Position numbers and translations under genes: made by a program | Shown: positions 1-6,948 of the stretch, piece after piece | Numbering within the stretch: position 1 is the stretch's first letter | Layout of the letters: each line of letters begins with the position of its first letter | The notes under the pieces: model-generated | Database searches by the model: none | What the model was told of the DNA's origin: nothing | Seen by the model: the letters and a program-made list of their open reading frames with translations, nothing else | Source of the DNA: Rheinheimera sp. | Lineage (GTDB): Bacteria; Pseudomonadota; Gammaproteobacteria; Enterobacterales; Alteromonadaceae | Length of the DNA stretch: 10,000 bases | NCBI RefSeq assembly: GCF_020217005.1 | Contig: NZ_JAIWOI010000183.1 | Location: 1 to 10,000 of the forward strand | Reading direction: 5' to 3'

Positions 1-513
1 CAGCTTATGTTCGGTTTGTAGTTTTTGTTTGTGCTCATTCAGCCTGTCCATCACCATTTGCGCCAGTTTGCGCAGCAGAGTTTTGTCGTGCTCTGTCATT
101 TTTCGTGGCACAGAGTCGATTACACACAAGGTACCTAAGGCAAATCCCTGCTCATTGATCAGTGGACAACCGGCATAAAAACGAATATTTGGAATAGTGC
201 ACACCAGCGGATTGTCGGCAAAACGTTCGTCTTTTGAGGCGTCTTCGACAATAAAAACATCAGATTGCAAAATAGCATGGGCACAAAAGGCCAGTTTACG
301 GTCCGTCTGACAAACCTCGAGCCCTTGTTTACTTTTAAACCATTGCCGCTGCTCGTCAATCAGCGACACTAAAGCAATAGGCACCTGAAACACTGAGCTG
401 GCTAAAGAAGTAACCAGATCAAAAGTACTGTCCGGTTCAGTATCCAGGATCTGTAACTTCAGCAGCGCTTTTAATCTATCCTGCTCATTGTCGGGAACTG
501 AAGCAACTTGCAT
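1..513 (-). CDS. GAF-domain sensor protein, N-terminal part (cut by window edge)
   Basis: The frame is open from an ATG at 513 to the left edge, giving the first 171 residues without a stop. AAGGAG sits 7 bases before the ATG, which fixes the start. The product has no signal peptide and begins with a short helix (DRLKALLKLQILDTEPDSTF), followed by a GAF domain at about residues 15-150. Typical family stretches are visible: VPIALVSLIDEQRQWFKS, a CQTDRKLAFCAHAI segment and a GCPLI...GTLCVID end. This form of GAF domain is common at the N-terminus of cytoplasmic sensor proteins that go on to a histidine kinase, GGDEF or EAL module. What follows here, after a charged helix (residues 152-171), lies outside the window, so the output activity is unknown. 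It lies 60 bp downstream of the DUF3703 gene on the same strand and may be co-transcribed with it. No ligand can be predicted. Confidence 0.88.
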   Translation of the reverse strand, partial: MQVASVPDNEQDRLKALLKLQILDTEPDSTFDLVTSLASSVFQVPIALVSLIDEQRQWFKSKQGLEVCQTDRKLAFCAHAILQSDVFIVEDASKDERFADNPLVCTIPNIRFYAGCPLINEQGFALGTLCVIDSVPRKMTEHDKTLLRKLAQMVMDRLNEHKQKLQTEHKL

Positions 514-573
514 AGATGCACTCCTTGGCGGGCGACTCGTTCGTTAGCTAAAACATACCACAGAATTTTGCAG

Positions 574-939
574 TCAGCCTTGAGGATCCTGCTGTTTTGT
601 TCCGGCTAACAAAGCCTGTAAATCATCAGGCACGGGCTTAGCCTCTAACACCGGATAACGGCTGGAACCAGGATTTCCGACTGGGAGGCGACCGGTTAAA
701 TGCCCAATAGGAGTAAGCAATAAACGCAAAACCTGGCCACGAATTTCGGCCCCATCTGACTGGTCAACAGCGAGTTTTAACATCAGCCAATGGCTATGCA
801 GGTGCAGCATAAACTGCTGTTGTCCCAAAATATGCGCTCGCTCTAAATGCGACCAGGCGCTTGACCATTGTTGCTGGCGTCGGGCTTTTAGCGCCTGTTT
901 TACTTCGGCATAAAATGCCTGCTCTGCAGTGCATGTCAT
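574..939 (-). CDS. DUF3703 family protein
   Basis: A 121-residue protein with no signal peptide or membrane segment, so probably cytoplasmic. It matches my memory of the DUF3703 family: a helical N-terminal half with WSHLERAHILGQQQ near residues 29-42, a central HLHSHWLMLKLA helix, and the signature GHLTGRLPVGNPGSSRYPVLEAKPVPDDLQALL in the C-terminal half (written here in outline; key residues are the GRLPVGN turn and the PVPDDL end). Length is typical, so the gene is probably complete. The start at 939 has a weak AGGA about 10 bases upstream. The family has no established function. From general knowledge it often occurs near heavy-metal and copper resistance genes, and here it is divergent from a copper cluster. 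That context suggests, but does not show, a role in the metal response. No metal-binding Cys or His cluster is obvious apart from the scattered histidines in its centre. Confidence 0.82.
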   Translation of the reverse strand: MTCTAEQAFYAEVKQALKARRQQQWSSAWSHLERAHILGQQQFMLHLHSHWLMLKLAVDQSDGAEIRGQVLRLLLTPIGHLTGRLPVGNPGSSRYPVLEAKPVPDDLQALLAGTKQQDPQG

Positions 940-968
940 TGGACACAGTTCCTGTCTCTGTAGTGATA

Positions 969-1000
969 GTTACAATGACCCGCCCGGGTTACTCCGTCAA
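969..1000 (-). promoter_or_regulatory. candidate promoter of the DUF3703 gene with an inverted repeat in the spacer
   Basis: On the minus strand a TTGACG -35-like hexamer lies at 1000-995. The space towards the gene contains a perfect GC-rich inverted repeat, ACCCG-CC-CGGGT (978-989), followed by AT-rich TTGTAACTAT as a possible -10 region. An inverted repeat between -35 and -10 could be a regulator site. No good -10 hexamer is seen at a standard 17-bp spacing, so this is only a candidate. Confidence 0.25.
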
Positions 1001-1027
1001 GACTTTGTATTTTTGCCAGAGGCTGTA

Positions 1028-1059
1028 TTGACCTTGAGTTTTTCGAGGCTTTGTATTAG
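1028..1059 (+). promoter_or_regulatory. CueR-like promoter of the periplasmic copper cluster
   Basis: TTGACC at 1028-1033 is followed by a long spacer and a TATTAG-type -10 (1054-1059, 20-bp spacing; GTATTA gives 19). The spacer holds an imperfect inverted repeat, ACCTTG (1031-1036) facing CGAGGCT (1044-1050). This resembles the ACCTTCC...GGAAGGT operator of copper-responsive MerR regulators and shares the TTGACCTT core with the two promoters at 9617-9700. MerR activators need exactly this kind of over-long spacer. The right half-site is poor, so binding by the CueR encoded at 6993-7391 is an inference. Transcription would start about 30 bases before the ATG at 1099. Confidence 0.55.
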
Positions 1060-1098
1060 GGTACAGCCACTGATGTATCTGGCAGACTTCGAAACGGC

Positions 1099-1506
1099 AT
1101 GAACAGAAATCGCGGACAAATTTCCCGCCTGACATTACTGATGCTTATCGGCCTACTCCTGTTTAAGGGAGTGGCAGCTGCCGCTATGTTATGTTGTGGT
1201 CCGGATCATTCAAGCAAGCACTCTCAAATGCCAGAACATCAGATGATGACAGAACACAGCCATCACCACATGTCTGAGTATTCTGACCATCAACTTGCCG
1301 TCAATGATTCCGGTAACCTCGTTATGGATGATCACGAATTGTCCTGTCCCGGCTGTGCTGTCAGCTGTGCCGCGGCAGTATTGATGATGAATCCATCAGA
1401 CTGTATCGCTGTCCCGCCACAAACTGAGCGGATCATCAGCTTTAATTCTTTAGTTTTACCTCTGACTCTCTCTGGTCTGGAACGACCGCCCCGTTTATTC
1501 AGCTGA
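1099..1506 (+). CDS. small secreted Cys/His/Met-rich protein, putative periplasmic copper binder (CopL/DUF2946-like)
   Basis: A 135-residue protein with an N-terminal signal sequence (about residues 1-29: charged MNRNRGQISR, then hydrophobic LTLLMLIGLLLF, ending in an AAAA stretch). The mature part begins with MLCC and a His/Met-rich stretch (residues 36-80) that includes the HSHHHM run. It then has a CPGCAVSC cluster (Cys 83, 86, 90), another Cys at 102, and an ERPPR motif just before the end. This composition fits the loosely defined group of small periplasmic copper proteins annotated as CopL or DUF2946, which also tend to end in RPPR and often precede copper efflux or oxidase genes. I cannot assign a precise family. 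It is the first gene after the CueR-like promoter, 83 bp before the DHSKH-repeat gene. No clear ribosome binding site precedes the ATG. A copper-buffering or sensing role is inference from composition and context. Confidence 0.72.
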   Translation: MNRNRGQISRLTLLMLIGLLLFKGVAAAAMLCCGPDHSSKHSQMPEHQMMTEHSHHHMSEYSDHQLAVNDSGNLVMDDHELSCPGCAVSCAAAVLMMNPSDCIAVPPQTERIISFNSLVLPLTLSGLERPPRLFS

Positions 1507-1589
1507 ACATGGTAGTTGCACCACAACAGCTACGTTGAATGCTGTATCTGTGGTGTGTTTTTCAGCTTTATTAAACAGGTTATGATTTT

Positions 1590-1994
1590 ATGCAGCAGTT
1601 TATTTATCTGGCGCTCTTCTGTGCCACCCTATTGTTTTCCGCTTCGGCGTTCGCCAACGCTACAGAAGAGGCAACAGTTCAGCCTCTTAGTACTGTAACT
1701 TTGCAAAAAAACACCACAGACTGGAAACAAGCCAACCAAAAAGTTGCAGAATTGGGTGGCTGGCAATACTACGCCACTGAAGCCGGTGGCCATCAGGATA
1801 TGGACCATTCCAAACATTCGATGCCGATGGATCACTCCAAACATTCCGAAGCTATGGACCACTCCAAACATTCGATGCCGATGGATCACTCCAAGCATTC
1901 CGGGCCAATGGACCATTCCAAACATTCCGAGCCAATGGATCATTCAAAGCACAAGAAGGTAAAAACAGGAGATGAAGATGAACATCATCACTAA
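1590..1994 (+). CDS. secreted DHSKH-repeat protein, putative periplasmic copper sponge
   Basis: A 134-residue protein with a clear signal peptide (residues 1-22, cleavage after SAFA). A short mature N-terminal part (residues 23-70) contains WKQANQKVAELGGWQYYA, and the rest is six tandem copies of MDHSKH followed by a variable SMP/SEA/SGP/SEP linker (9-residue period, residues 71-121). It ends in a charged KKVKTGDEDEHHH tail. Met and His in this spacing can bind Cu+ and Cu2+; similar MDHSxM/MDHSKH repeats occur in the N-terminal parts of PcoB/CopB-type proteins. Here the repeats stand alone without a beta-barrel, so a periplasmic binding or delivery protein is the best guess. The WKQAN...ELGGWQYYA segment is often seen before outer-membrane-factor genes of metal systems, as here. 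Its last codons overlap the next gene, suggesting translational coupling. AGG lies 10 bases before the ATG. Confidence 0.8.
   Translation: MQQFIYLALFCATLLFSASAFANATEEATVQPLSTVTLQKNTTDWKQANQKVAELGGWQYYATEAGGHQDMDHSKHSMPMDHSKHSEAMDHSKHSMPMDHSKHSGPMDHSKHSEPMDHSKHKKVKTGDEDEHHH
1800..1952 (+). repeat. 27-bp tandem repeat, six units, coding MDHSKH-x3
   Basis: Five full 27-bp units begin at 1800, 1827, 1854, 1881 and 1908; a sixth shortened unit covers 1935-1952. All keep the frame. Units 1, 3 and 5 use GAC for Asp and units 2, 4 and 6 use GAT, so the array looks like a 54-bp double unit that was itself duplicated. Units 1 and 3 differ at one base only. Confidence 0.95.
1967..1971 (+). promoter_or_regulatory. 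ribosome binding site that decides the TolC-family start
   Basis: AGGAG directly abuts an ATG at 1972 (no spacing) but lies 6 bases before the in-frame ATG at 1978. The second ATG is therefore the likely start, giving a normal lipoprotein signal (MNIITKF...LLLSAC). The site lies inside the end of the upstream gene. Confidence 0.7.
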
Positions 1995-3366
1995 GTTTTG
2001 TCCGCTGCTGGCAGCGCTATTACTGAGTGCCTGTGCCGTCACCACAACACCAGAGCAGCCTGAAGTGTTAGCGCAAACGGCTGCAGCGATGCAGGTTCAG
2101 TTGTCCGCCACAGATCCTGCGGTAAGAACAGAAGCAGAGCAGGAAATAGCCCGGCTGCTGGCTGAACCTTTAACCGCAGAGCACGTCAGCCGTGTTGCGG
2201 TATTAAACAATCCGGATTTTCTGGCAGCATTGGCCTCTGTGGCCATCAGCAAGGCAGATTTAATTCAGGCGGGCTTGTTACCTAACCCAGGGTTAAGAGT
2301 GATCAGAAGCCGAGGAGAAGAAGGCTACAACACTGAGCTCGATTTTTCGCTGAATCTGTTTAAGTTGATTTTTTTAAGCCGGGACAAAGCCATTGCTGCG
2401 CAGCAAGCACAGCAACAACAGCAACAAGTCGCTTTGCAATTAATTAATGTGCTGACACAAAGCCGCAGCGCTTTTATTGAAGCCGTTACAGCACAGCAGC
2501 GTTATGACTATTTGCTTACAGTGCAGGAAGCTATAGATGCGTCGGCTGAATTGGCTAATCGTATGTATCAGGTTGGCAATTACAGCGAACTACAACAAGC
2601 CCGTCAGCTGAAATTTGCGGCGCAAATCCGGCTGCAACTGGCACAAGCGAAACAACAACAGCAACAAAGCCGTGAGCAGCTTTACCTGCAGCTTGGTGTA
2701 GCGCCGCAAACCGCTTTGCAATTGCCTGCTTATCTGCCTGCAATTCCTGAAACTTTGCCACTACAGCAAGATATGGAGCAACTGGCTCTGGCACAGCGGC
2801 TGGATCTGCAACAAGCCAAAGCCCGCTTAAGCCAATTGGAACTGCAATTAGGCCTTGAGAAAAACAGCCGTTTTATCCGTGGTTTATCTGCTGAAATTGC
2901 CGGATCAATGCAACATAGCGAAGAACGCGAAGTAGCCCTGGGCTTTGAGTTGCCCTTATTCGACTCAGGCTCTGCCCGCATCAGCAAAGCCCAGGCTCAA
3001 TACCAGCAGGCCTGGTGGCAAGCCAAAGCTTTGGAACAAAAAGCCCGCACAGAAGTACGCCAGGCTCTGATTTCACACCAAAGCGCCTATCAAATTGCCC
3101 GCCACTATCAGGACCAGTTAGTGCCACTAACGCAAAAAATTAATCAGCAAAACGTGCTGCGTTACAACGGCATGTTAATTGGCGTATTTGAACTGATAGC
3201 GGATACCCAGGCTCAGGTCGAAACAGTGACTGGACAAATGAATGCACAGCGCGATTTTTACCTAACAGAACTGCAGCTGCAACAAAGCTTATGGGGCAGT
3301 CCAACAGTACAGCCTGCTGCTGAAATTGAAACCGCAAACAACACAGCTGCTGCAGCTGGTCATTAA
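1978..3366 (+). CDS. TolC-family outer-membrane lipoprotein (CusC/CzcC-like outer membrane factor)
   Basis: A 462-residue outer-membrane efflux protein of normal family length. The signal peptide ends in a lipobox, LSAC, with Cys19 as the lipid-modified residue, as in CusC-type factors. Two OEP repeats follow, roughly residues 70-240 and 265-440. Family hallmarks are the AGLLPNPGL segment (98-106) in the first half, the ELPLFDSGSARI segment (324-335) in the second, and RYNGMLIGVFEL near 395-406. Long Gln-rich helices (142-150 and 222-230) fit the periplasmic coiled-coil barrel. Such proteins trimerise and form the exit duct for an inner-membrane pump, but no RND pump or membrane-fusion partner is encoded nearby. 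It overlaps the DHSKH-repeat gene by 17 bp and stands 12 bp before the oxidase, so it belongs to a copper operon. Substrate (copper) is inferred from context. An upstream ATG at 1972 is possible. Confidence 0.9.
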   Translation: MNIITKFCPLLAALLLSACAVTTTPEQPEVLAQTAAAMQVQLSATDPAVRTEAEQEIARLLAEPLTAEHVSRVAVLNNPDFLAALASVAISKADLIQAGLLPNPGLRVIRSRGEEGYNTELDFSLNLFKLIFLSRDKAIAAQQAQQQQQQVALQLINVLTQSRSAFIEAVTAQQRYDYLLTVQEAIDASAELANRMYQVGNYSELQQARQLKFAAQIRLQLAQAKQQQQQSREQLYLQLGVAPQTALQLPAYLPAIPETLPLQQDMEQLALAQRLDLQQAKARLSQLELQLGLEKNSRFIRGLSAEIAGSMQHSEEREVALGFELPLFDSGSARISKAQAQYQQAWWQAKALEQKARTEVRQALISHQSAYQIARHYQDQLVPLTQKINQQNVLRYNGMLIGVFELIADTQAQVETVTGQMNAQRDFYLTELQLQQSLWGSPTVQPAAEIETANNTAAAAGH

Positions 3367-3378
3367 CAGGAGAATGTG

Positions 3379-4767
3379 ATGCTAACCCGTCGTGATTTAT
3401 TAAAAAAAGTCGGTGCTATTACAGCTGCTGTAGGTGTAGCCGCAGTCAGCAGAAGCTCAATGGCCGCTTTGCCTGAACCTGTGATCCAGCAATCTGCTGA
3501 CACTATGGACCCCTTGGTTCCCACTACTGGCCGGCCTTATAACCCTGTGGTTACATTAAACGGCTGGACTTTACCCTGGCGAATGAACAATGGCGTAAAG
3601 GAATTCCATTTAGTGGCAGAACCTGTAGTGCGTGAACTGGCCCCCGGTATGAAGGCGCATTTGTGGGGCTATAACGGTCAGTCACCAGGCCCTACTATTG
3701 AAGTGGTGGAAGGCGACAGAGTGCGGATTTTTGTCACCAATAAGTTGCCTGAACATACCTCAGTGCACTGGCATGGCCAGCGTTTACCTAATGGCATGGA
3801 CGGAGTCTCAGGTTTAAATCAGCGCGCCATCCAGCCTGGTAAAACCTTTATGTATGAGTTTATCGCCCGCCGTCCCGGCACTTTTATGTACCATCCTCAT
3901 GCTGATGAAATGGTGCAGATGGCGATGGGCATGATGGGCATGTGGATCACCCATCCAAAAGATGCGCATCCTCATATTGACGAAGTAGACCGTGATTTCT
4001 GTTTCCTGCTCAATGCCTATGATATTGAACCGGGCAGTGCGACACCAAAAATTATGACCATGACCGACTTTAACCTCTGGACCTGGAACAGTCGCGTCTT
4101 CCCTGGCATAGATCCGCTAGTGGTGCGCAAAAATGACAAAGTGCGGATCCGGGTCGGTAATCTGACGATGACCAACCATCCTATTCATATCCATGGCCAT
4201 GAGTTTACAGTCACTGGCACAGACGGTGGTCCTGTGCCCACTTCTGCGCGCTGGCCGGAAGTCACCACAGATGTGGCTGTAGGGCAGATGCGCCAGATTG
4301 AATTACTGGCCGACGAAGAAGGTGACTGGGCTTTCCATTGCCATAAATCGCACCATACGATGAATGCGATGGGCCATGATGTACCGACCATGATTGGTGT
4401 GGATCACAGTGGTTTGATGCAAAAAATCAATAAACTGGTGCCGGATTATATGGTAATGGGCGAACGCGGCATGGCGGATATGACCGAAATGCAAATGCCT
4501 TTGCCAGCCAATACACTGCCGATGATGTCGGGTGATGGGCCTTTTGGCTCTGTCGAAATGGGTGGCATGTTCAGCATCTTTAAAGTGCGTAAGGACCAGG
4601 CGCCTGGTGATTACAAAGACCCGGGCTGGTATCAGCATCCTGCCGGCACTGTGGCACAAGAATGGACAGGTGAAATTCCGCAAGCAAACCGAGCAGCGGT
4701 TGAGAACACAGGCAATACAGGCGCTGAACTTAAAGTCCGCAAACCTTCAGGCCACCAGCACCACTAA
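3379..4767 (+). CDS. Tat-exported two-domain multicopper oxidase (putative cuprous oxidase)
   Basis: A 462-residue secreted copper oxidase. A TRRDLLKK twin-arginine motif (residues 3-10) and a signal ending near residue 29 indicate Tat export of a folded, copper-loaded enzyme. All four copper motifs are present: HWHG (His130, 132), HPH (172, 174), HPIHIHGH (267, 270, 272) and HCHKSHHTMNAM (His320, Cys321, His322, His326, axial Met331). The type 1 site and the trinuclear cluster should therefore be complete. Only two cupredoxin domains are seen (about 55-195 and 225-345), without the middle domain of CueO or PcoA/CopA. A Met-rich tail (358-397) follows, and residues 178-188 are also Met-rich. 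Likely role: oxidation of Cu+ to Cu2+ in the periplasm. AGGAG lies 6 bases before the ATG at 3379; a GTG at 3376 is only 3 bases from it and less likely. It is the last gene of the cluster, before a strong terminator. Confidence 0.92.
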   Translation: MLTRRDLLKKVGAITAAVGVAAVSRSSMAALPEPVIQQSADTMDPLVPTTGRPYNPVVTLNGWTLPWRMNNGVKEFHLVAEPVVRELAPGMKAHLWGYNGQSPGPTIEVVEGDRVRIFVTNKLPEHTSVHWHGQRLPNGMDGVSGLNQRAIQPGKTFMYEFIARRPGTFMYHPHADEMVQMAMGMMGMWITHPKDAHPHIDEVDRDFCFLLNAYDIEPGSATPKIMTMTDFNLWTWNSRVFPGIDPLVVRKNDKVRIRVGNLTMTNHPIHIHGHEFTVTGTDGGPVPTSARWPEVTTDVAVGQMRQIELLADEEGDWAFHCHKSHHTMNAMGHDVPTMIGVDHSGLMQKINKLVPDYMVMGERGMADMTEMQMPLPANTLPMMSGDGPFGSVEMGGMFSIFKVRKDQAPGDYKDPGWYQHPAGTVAQEWTGEIPQANRAAVENTGNTGAELKVRKPSGHQHH

Positions 4768-4805
4768 TTCTTTAACTATGGGCTAGTGATGCCCTCGCCT
4801 TTGTC

Positions 4806-4839
4806 AGTGCAACCTGCTCCATACAGGTTGCACTTTTTT
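4806..4839 (+). terminator. intrinsic terminator of the periplasmic copper cluster
   Basis: A perfect 11-bp stem (AGTGCAACCTG / CAGGTTGCACT) with a 7-base loop, CTCCATA, runs into six T residues (4834-4839). It lies 38 bp after the oxidase stop codon and marks the end of the plus-strand copper transcript. Confidence 0.92.
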
Positions 4840-5167
4840 CATTTCCACCAGTATCCAGTCGCACCCAAACAAGACTAAACAAAATAATTTTCGCTTGTTT
4901 ATACTTTTTTGGAATAGAAACCAAATTAAAACAAATAATAAACACACGTAACCAAATGTAATAAAACTCTGTTAATTCGCCGCCCTCAGCAGGCAATCTG
5001 CCGCAAATTCACAAGAAAAGAAAACTTAAATTAACGGAAACATCCAAATACGATAAATTCATAACCATTTACATTAACAAATTATTGACCAATCATCTTA
5101 ACGCTCGTCCGAAATTTAACCATTTAAGGAACGGGAAATCCAGATAACAATAATTTGAGAGAATAAA
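4840..5167. other. AT-rich intergenic region before the protease gene
   Basis: About 330 bp without a convincing gene on either strand; the short frames here lack ribosome binding sites and family features. It must hold the protease promoter. TTGACC at 5085-5090 could be a -35 box, but no good -10 hexamer follows at 16-18 bp, so I do not call a promoter. No repeat, RNA gene or insertion-sequence end was recognised. The low GC content compared with the flanking genes is usual for a promoter region. Confidence 0.6.
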
Positions 5168-6928
5168 ATGCAACCTAAACACTTTAAGCTTAATAAAATA
5201 GCCTTGTTCACTCTTCCGGTACTGAGTTTACTCAGTAGTACTGTGATGGCACAGGAACAAGCCAATGCACCTGTCACCCGTTTTATTGTGGAGTACGGAA
5301 CCACTGCGCCAAGTTCATTGCGCACGCCTGAACCTCTGCTCTCTGCAGCCGCTTTAAAAGAACGCACTGTGTTTCTGCAACAACATGTGGCCCAGGACCT
5401 GTCGGCTTTAGCTGGAGCCCCTTTATCTTACGTTCGCGTAAGTTCAGCGGTTAAAGGACGGCATATAGTTAAAGCAGATCGTAAACTCTCGGCCAAAGAA
5501 ACCGAAGAAATGCGAAAAAATCTGGCCAAAGACCCCAATGTGTCTTTAGTAGAAGAAGATAGATTATTAACCATAGCTGCGACCCCCAACGACACTCAGT
5601 ACAGCAACCAGTGGCACTATTTTGAATCCACTGGCGGTTTAAGGGCAAATACGGCCTGGGATAATGCTACTGGTGCCGGAGTAGTAGTTGCGGTGCTGGA
5701 TACAGGCTACCGGCCACATGCCGACCTGAATGCGAATATCCTGCCGGGCTATGACATGATCTCCGACAGCTTTGTCGGCAATGATGGTAACGGCCGTGAC
5801 AACAATGCTCAGGATCCGGGTGACTGGATTTTGGCCAATGAATGTGGTGGCACGCACGCAGCTCAGGATTCTTCCTGGCACGGTACCCACGTAGCTGGCA
5901 CGGTAGCTGCCGTCACGAATAATGCTTCAGGTGTGGCTGGTGTAGCTTATGGTGCCAAAGTAGTACCTGTGCGTGTTTTAGGTAAGTGTGGTGGTTATAC
6001 CTCGGATATTGCAGACGGTATCATCTGGGCTTCTGGTGGCACAGTGTCTGGTGTTCCGGCTAATGCCAATCCGGCTAAAGTAATCAATATGAGTTTAGGA
6101 GGCTCTGGCGCTTGTGACTCGACCACTCAGGCTGCTATTAATATTGCCCGTGCCAACGGTACTGTCGTTGTGATCGCCTCAGGTAACGATAATGCCAATG
6201 CCAACAATTTTAACCCGGGTAACTGTGCTGGTGTGGTCAACGTGGCATCAACAAACCGCAGCGGTGGCCGGGCTTATTACTCTAACTACGGTACCTCTAT
6301 CGATGTCGCAGCGCCTGGTGGTGCTATGAACTCAGCCAATGATCCAAACGGTATTTTATCGACCTACAACACTGGTACTACAACACCTGGATCTGACAGT
6401 TATGGCTACAGCCAGGGCACCTCAATGGCCGCCCCGCATGTGGCTGGTGTTGCTGCCTTAATAGCCCAGAAAAAACCAACGGCTACACCGGACGAAATTG
6501 AAACTATCCTGAAAACCACTACCCGCTCTTTCCCTGCCAGTTGCAACAATTGCGGCACTGGTATTGTTGATGCGGCGGCGGCTGTGGCAGCAGCGTCTGG
6601 TAGCAGTGGTGGCGGCGGTGGTACAGGCGCCACGGCAACAGTGAACAACATCAGTGTAGCCCGCAACAGTTGGAAACATTACACCCTGGCAGTGCCTGCA
6701 GGTATGAGTGTGCTAACAGTCTCTATGTCTGGTGGCACAGGGGATGGTGATTTGTACGTACGTCGTGGCGCGCAGCCAACGACCTCAAGTTATGATTGCC
6801 GTCCATACCTGACAGGGAACAACGAAAGTTGTACCTTTAACAACCCAGTTGCAGCCACTTACTATATCAGTATTCGTGGTTATTCAGCTGTTTCTGGTTT
6901 GAGCTTAACTACCTCTTACCAGCCTTAA
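5168..6928 (+). CDS. secreted subtilisin-like serine protease (S8) with I9 propeptide and PPC domain
   Basis: A 586-residue exported protease in the usual prepro arrangement. Residues 1-28 are a Sec signal peptide ending in VMA. Residues 37-135 match the I9 inhibitor/chaperone propeptide (RFIVEYG near the start, GRHIVKADRKLS, VSLVEEDR at the end). The S8 catalytic domain spans about 140-475 with the triad Asp178 (AVLDTGYRPHAD), His238 (SSWHGTHVAGTVA) and Ser419 (GTSMAAPHVAG), plus the oxyanion Asn340 (ASGND). A Gly/Ser linker (477-487, GSSGGGGG) leads to a C-terminal PPC domain (about 495-582, GDGDLYVRRG) that is usually cleaved off or aids secretion. Eight cysteines after the propeptide suggest disulfides and an extracellular enzyme. 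Only a weak GAGAG precedes the ATG. It is a single-gene unit between a terminator upstream and its own terminator. It probably serves protein degradation for nutrition; no link to copper is visible. Confidence 0.95.
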   Translation: MQPKHFKLNKIALFTLPVLSLLSSTVMAQEQANAPVTRFIVEYGTTAPSSLRTPEPLLSAAALKERTVFLQQHVAQDLSALAGAPLSYVRVSSAVKGRHIVKADRKLSAKETEEMRKNLAKDPNVSLVEEDRLLTIAATPNDTQYSNQWHYFESTGGLRANTAWDNATGAGVVVAVLDTGYRPHADLNANILPGYDMISDSFVGNDGNGRDNNAQDPGDWILANECGGTHAAQDSSWHGTHVAGTVAAVTNNASGVAGVAYGAKVVPVRVLGKCGGYTSDIADGIIWASGGTVSGVPANANPAKVINMSLGGSGACDSTTQAAINIARANGTVVVIASGNDNANANNFNPGNCAGVVNVASTNRSGGRAYYSNYGTSIDVAAPGGAMNSANDPNGILSTYNTGTTTPGSDSYGYSQGTSMAAPHVAGVAALIAQKKPTATPDEIETILKTTTRSFPASCNNCGTGIVDAAAAVAAASGSSGGGGGTGATATVNNISVARNSWKHYTLAVPAGMSVLTVSMSGGTGDGDLYVRRGAQPTTSSYDCRPYLTGNNESCTFNNPVAATYYISIRGYSAVSGLSLTTSYQP

Positions 6929-6948
6929 TCTCCGGTCTTTTTCGTTGC

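Noticed and set aside
1512..1533. Small hairpin (GTAGTTG / CAGCTAC) between the first two copper genes
   Set aside because: The stem is only 7 bp with a G-T pair and no T run, so it is not a terminator; chance is the simplest reading.
1629..1943. A 104-residue minus-strand frame with repeated MIHRHRMFG-like units opposite the DHSKH gene
   Set aside because: Its repeats are only the reverse complement of the 27-bp array; it has no family features, and the plus-strand frame has a signal peptide and operon context.
1800..1952. Possible CRISPR array because of regular short repeats
   Set aside because: The repeats are contiguous without unique spacers, keep a reading frame and encode a secreted metal-binding protein.
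1744..1962. A plus-strand +1-shifted frame of 72 residues with a WTIPNI/WITPNI repeat
   Set aside because: This is the same repeat array read in another frame; it lacks a ribosome binding site and lies wholly inside the DHSKH gene.
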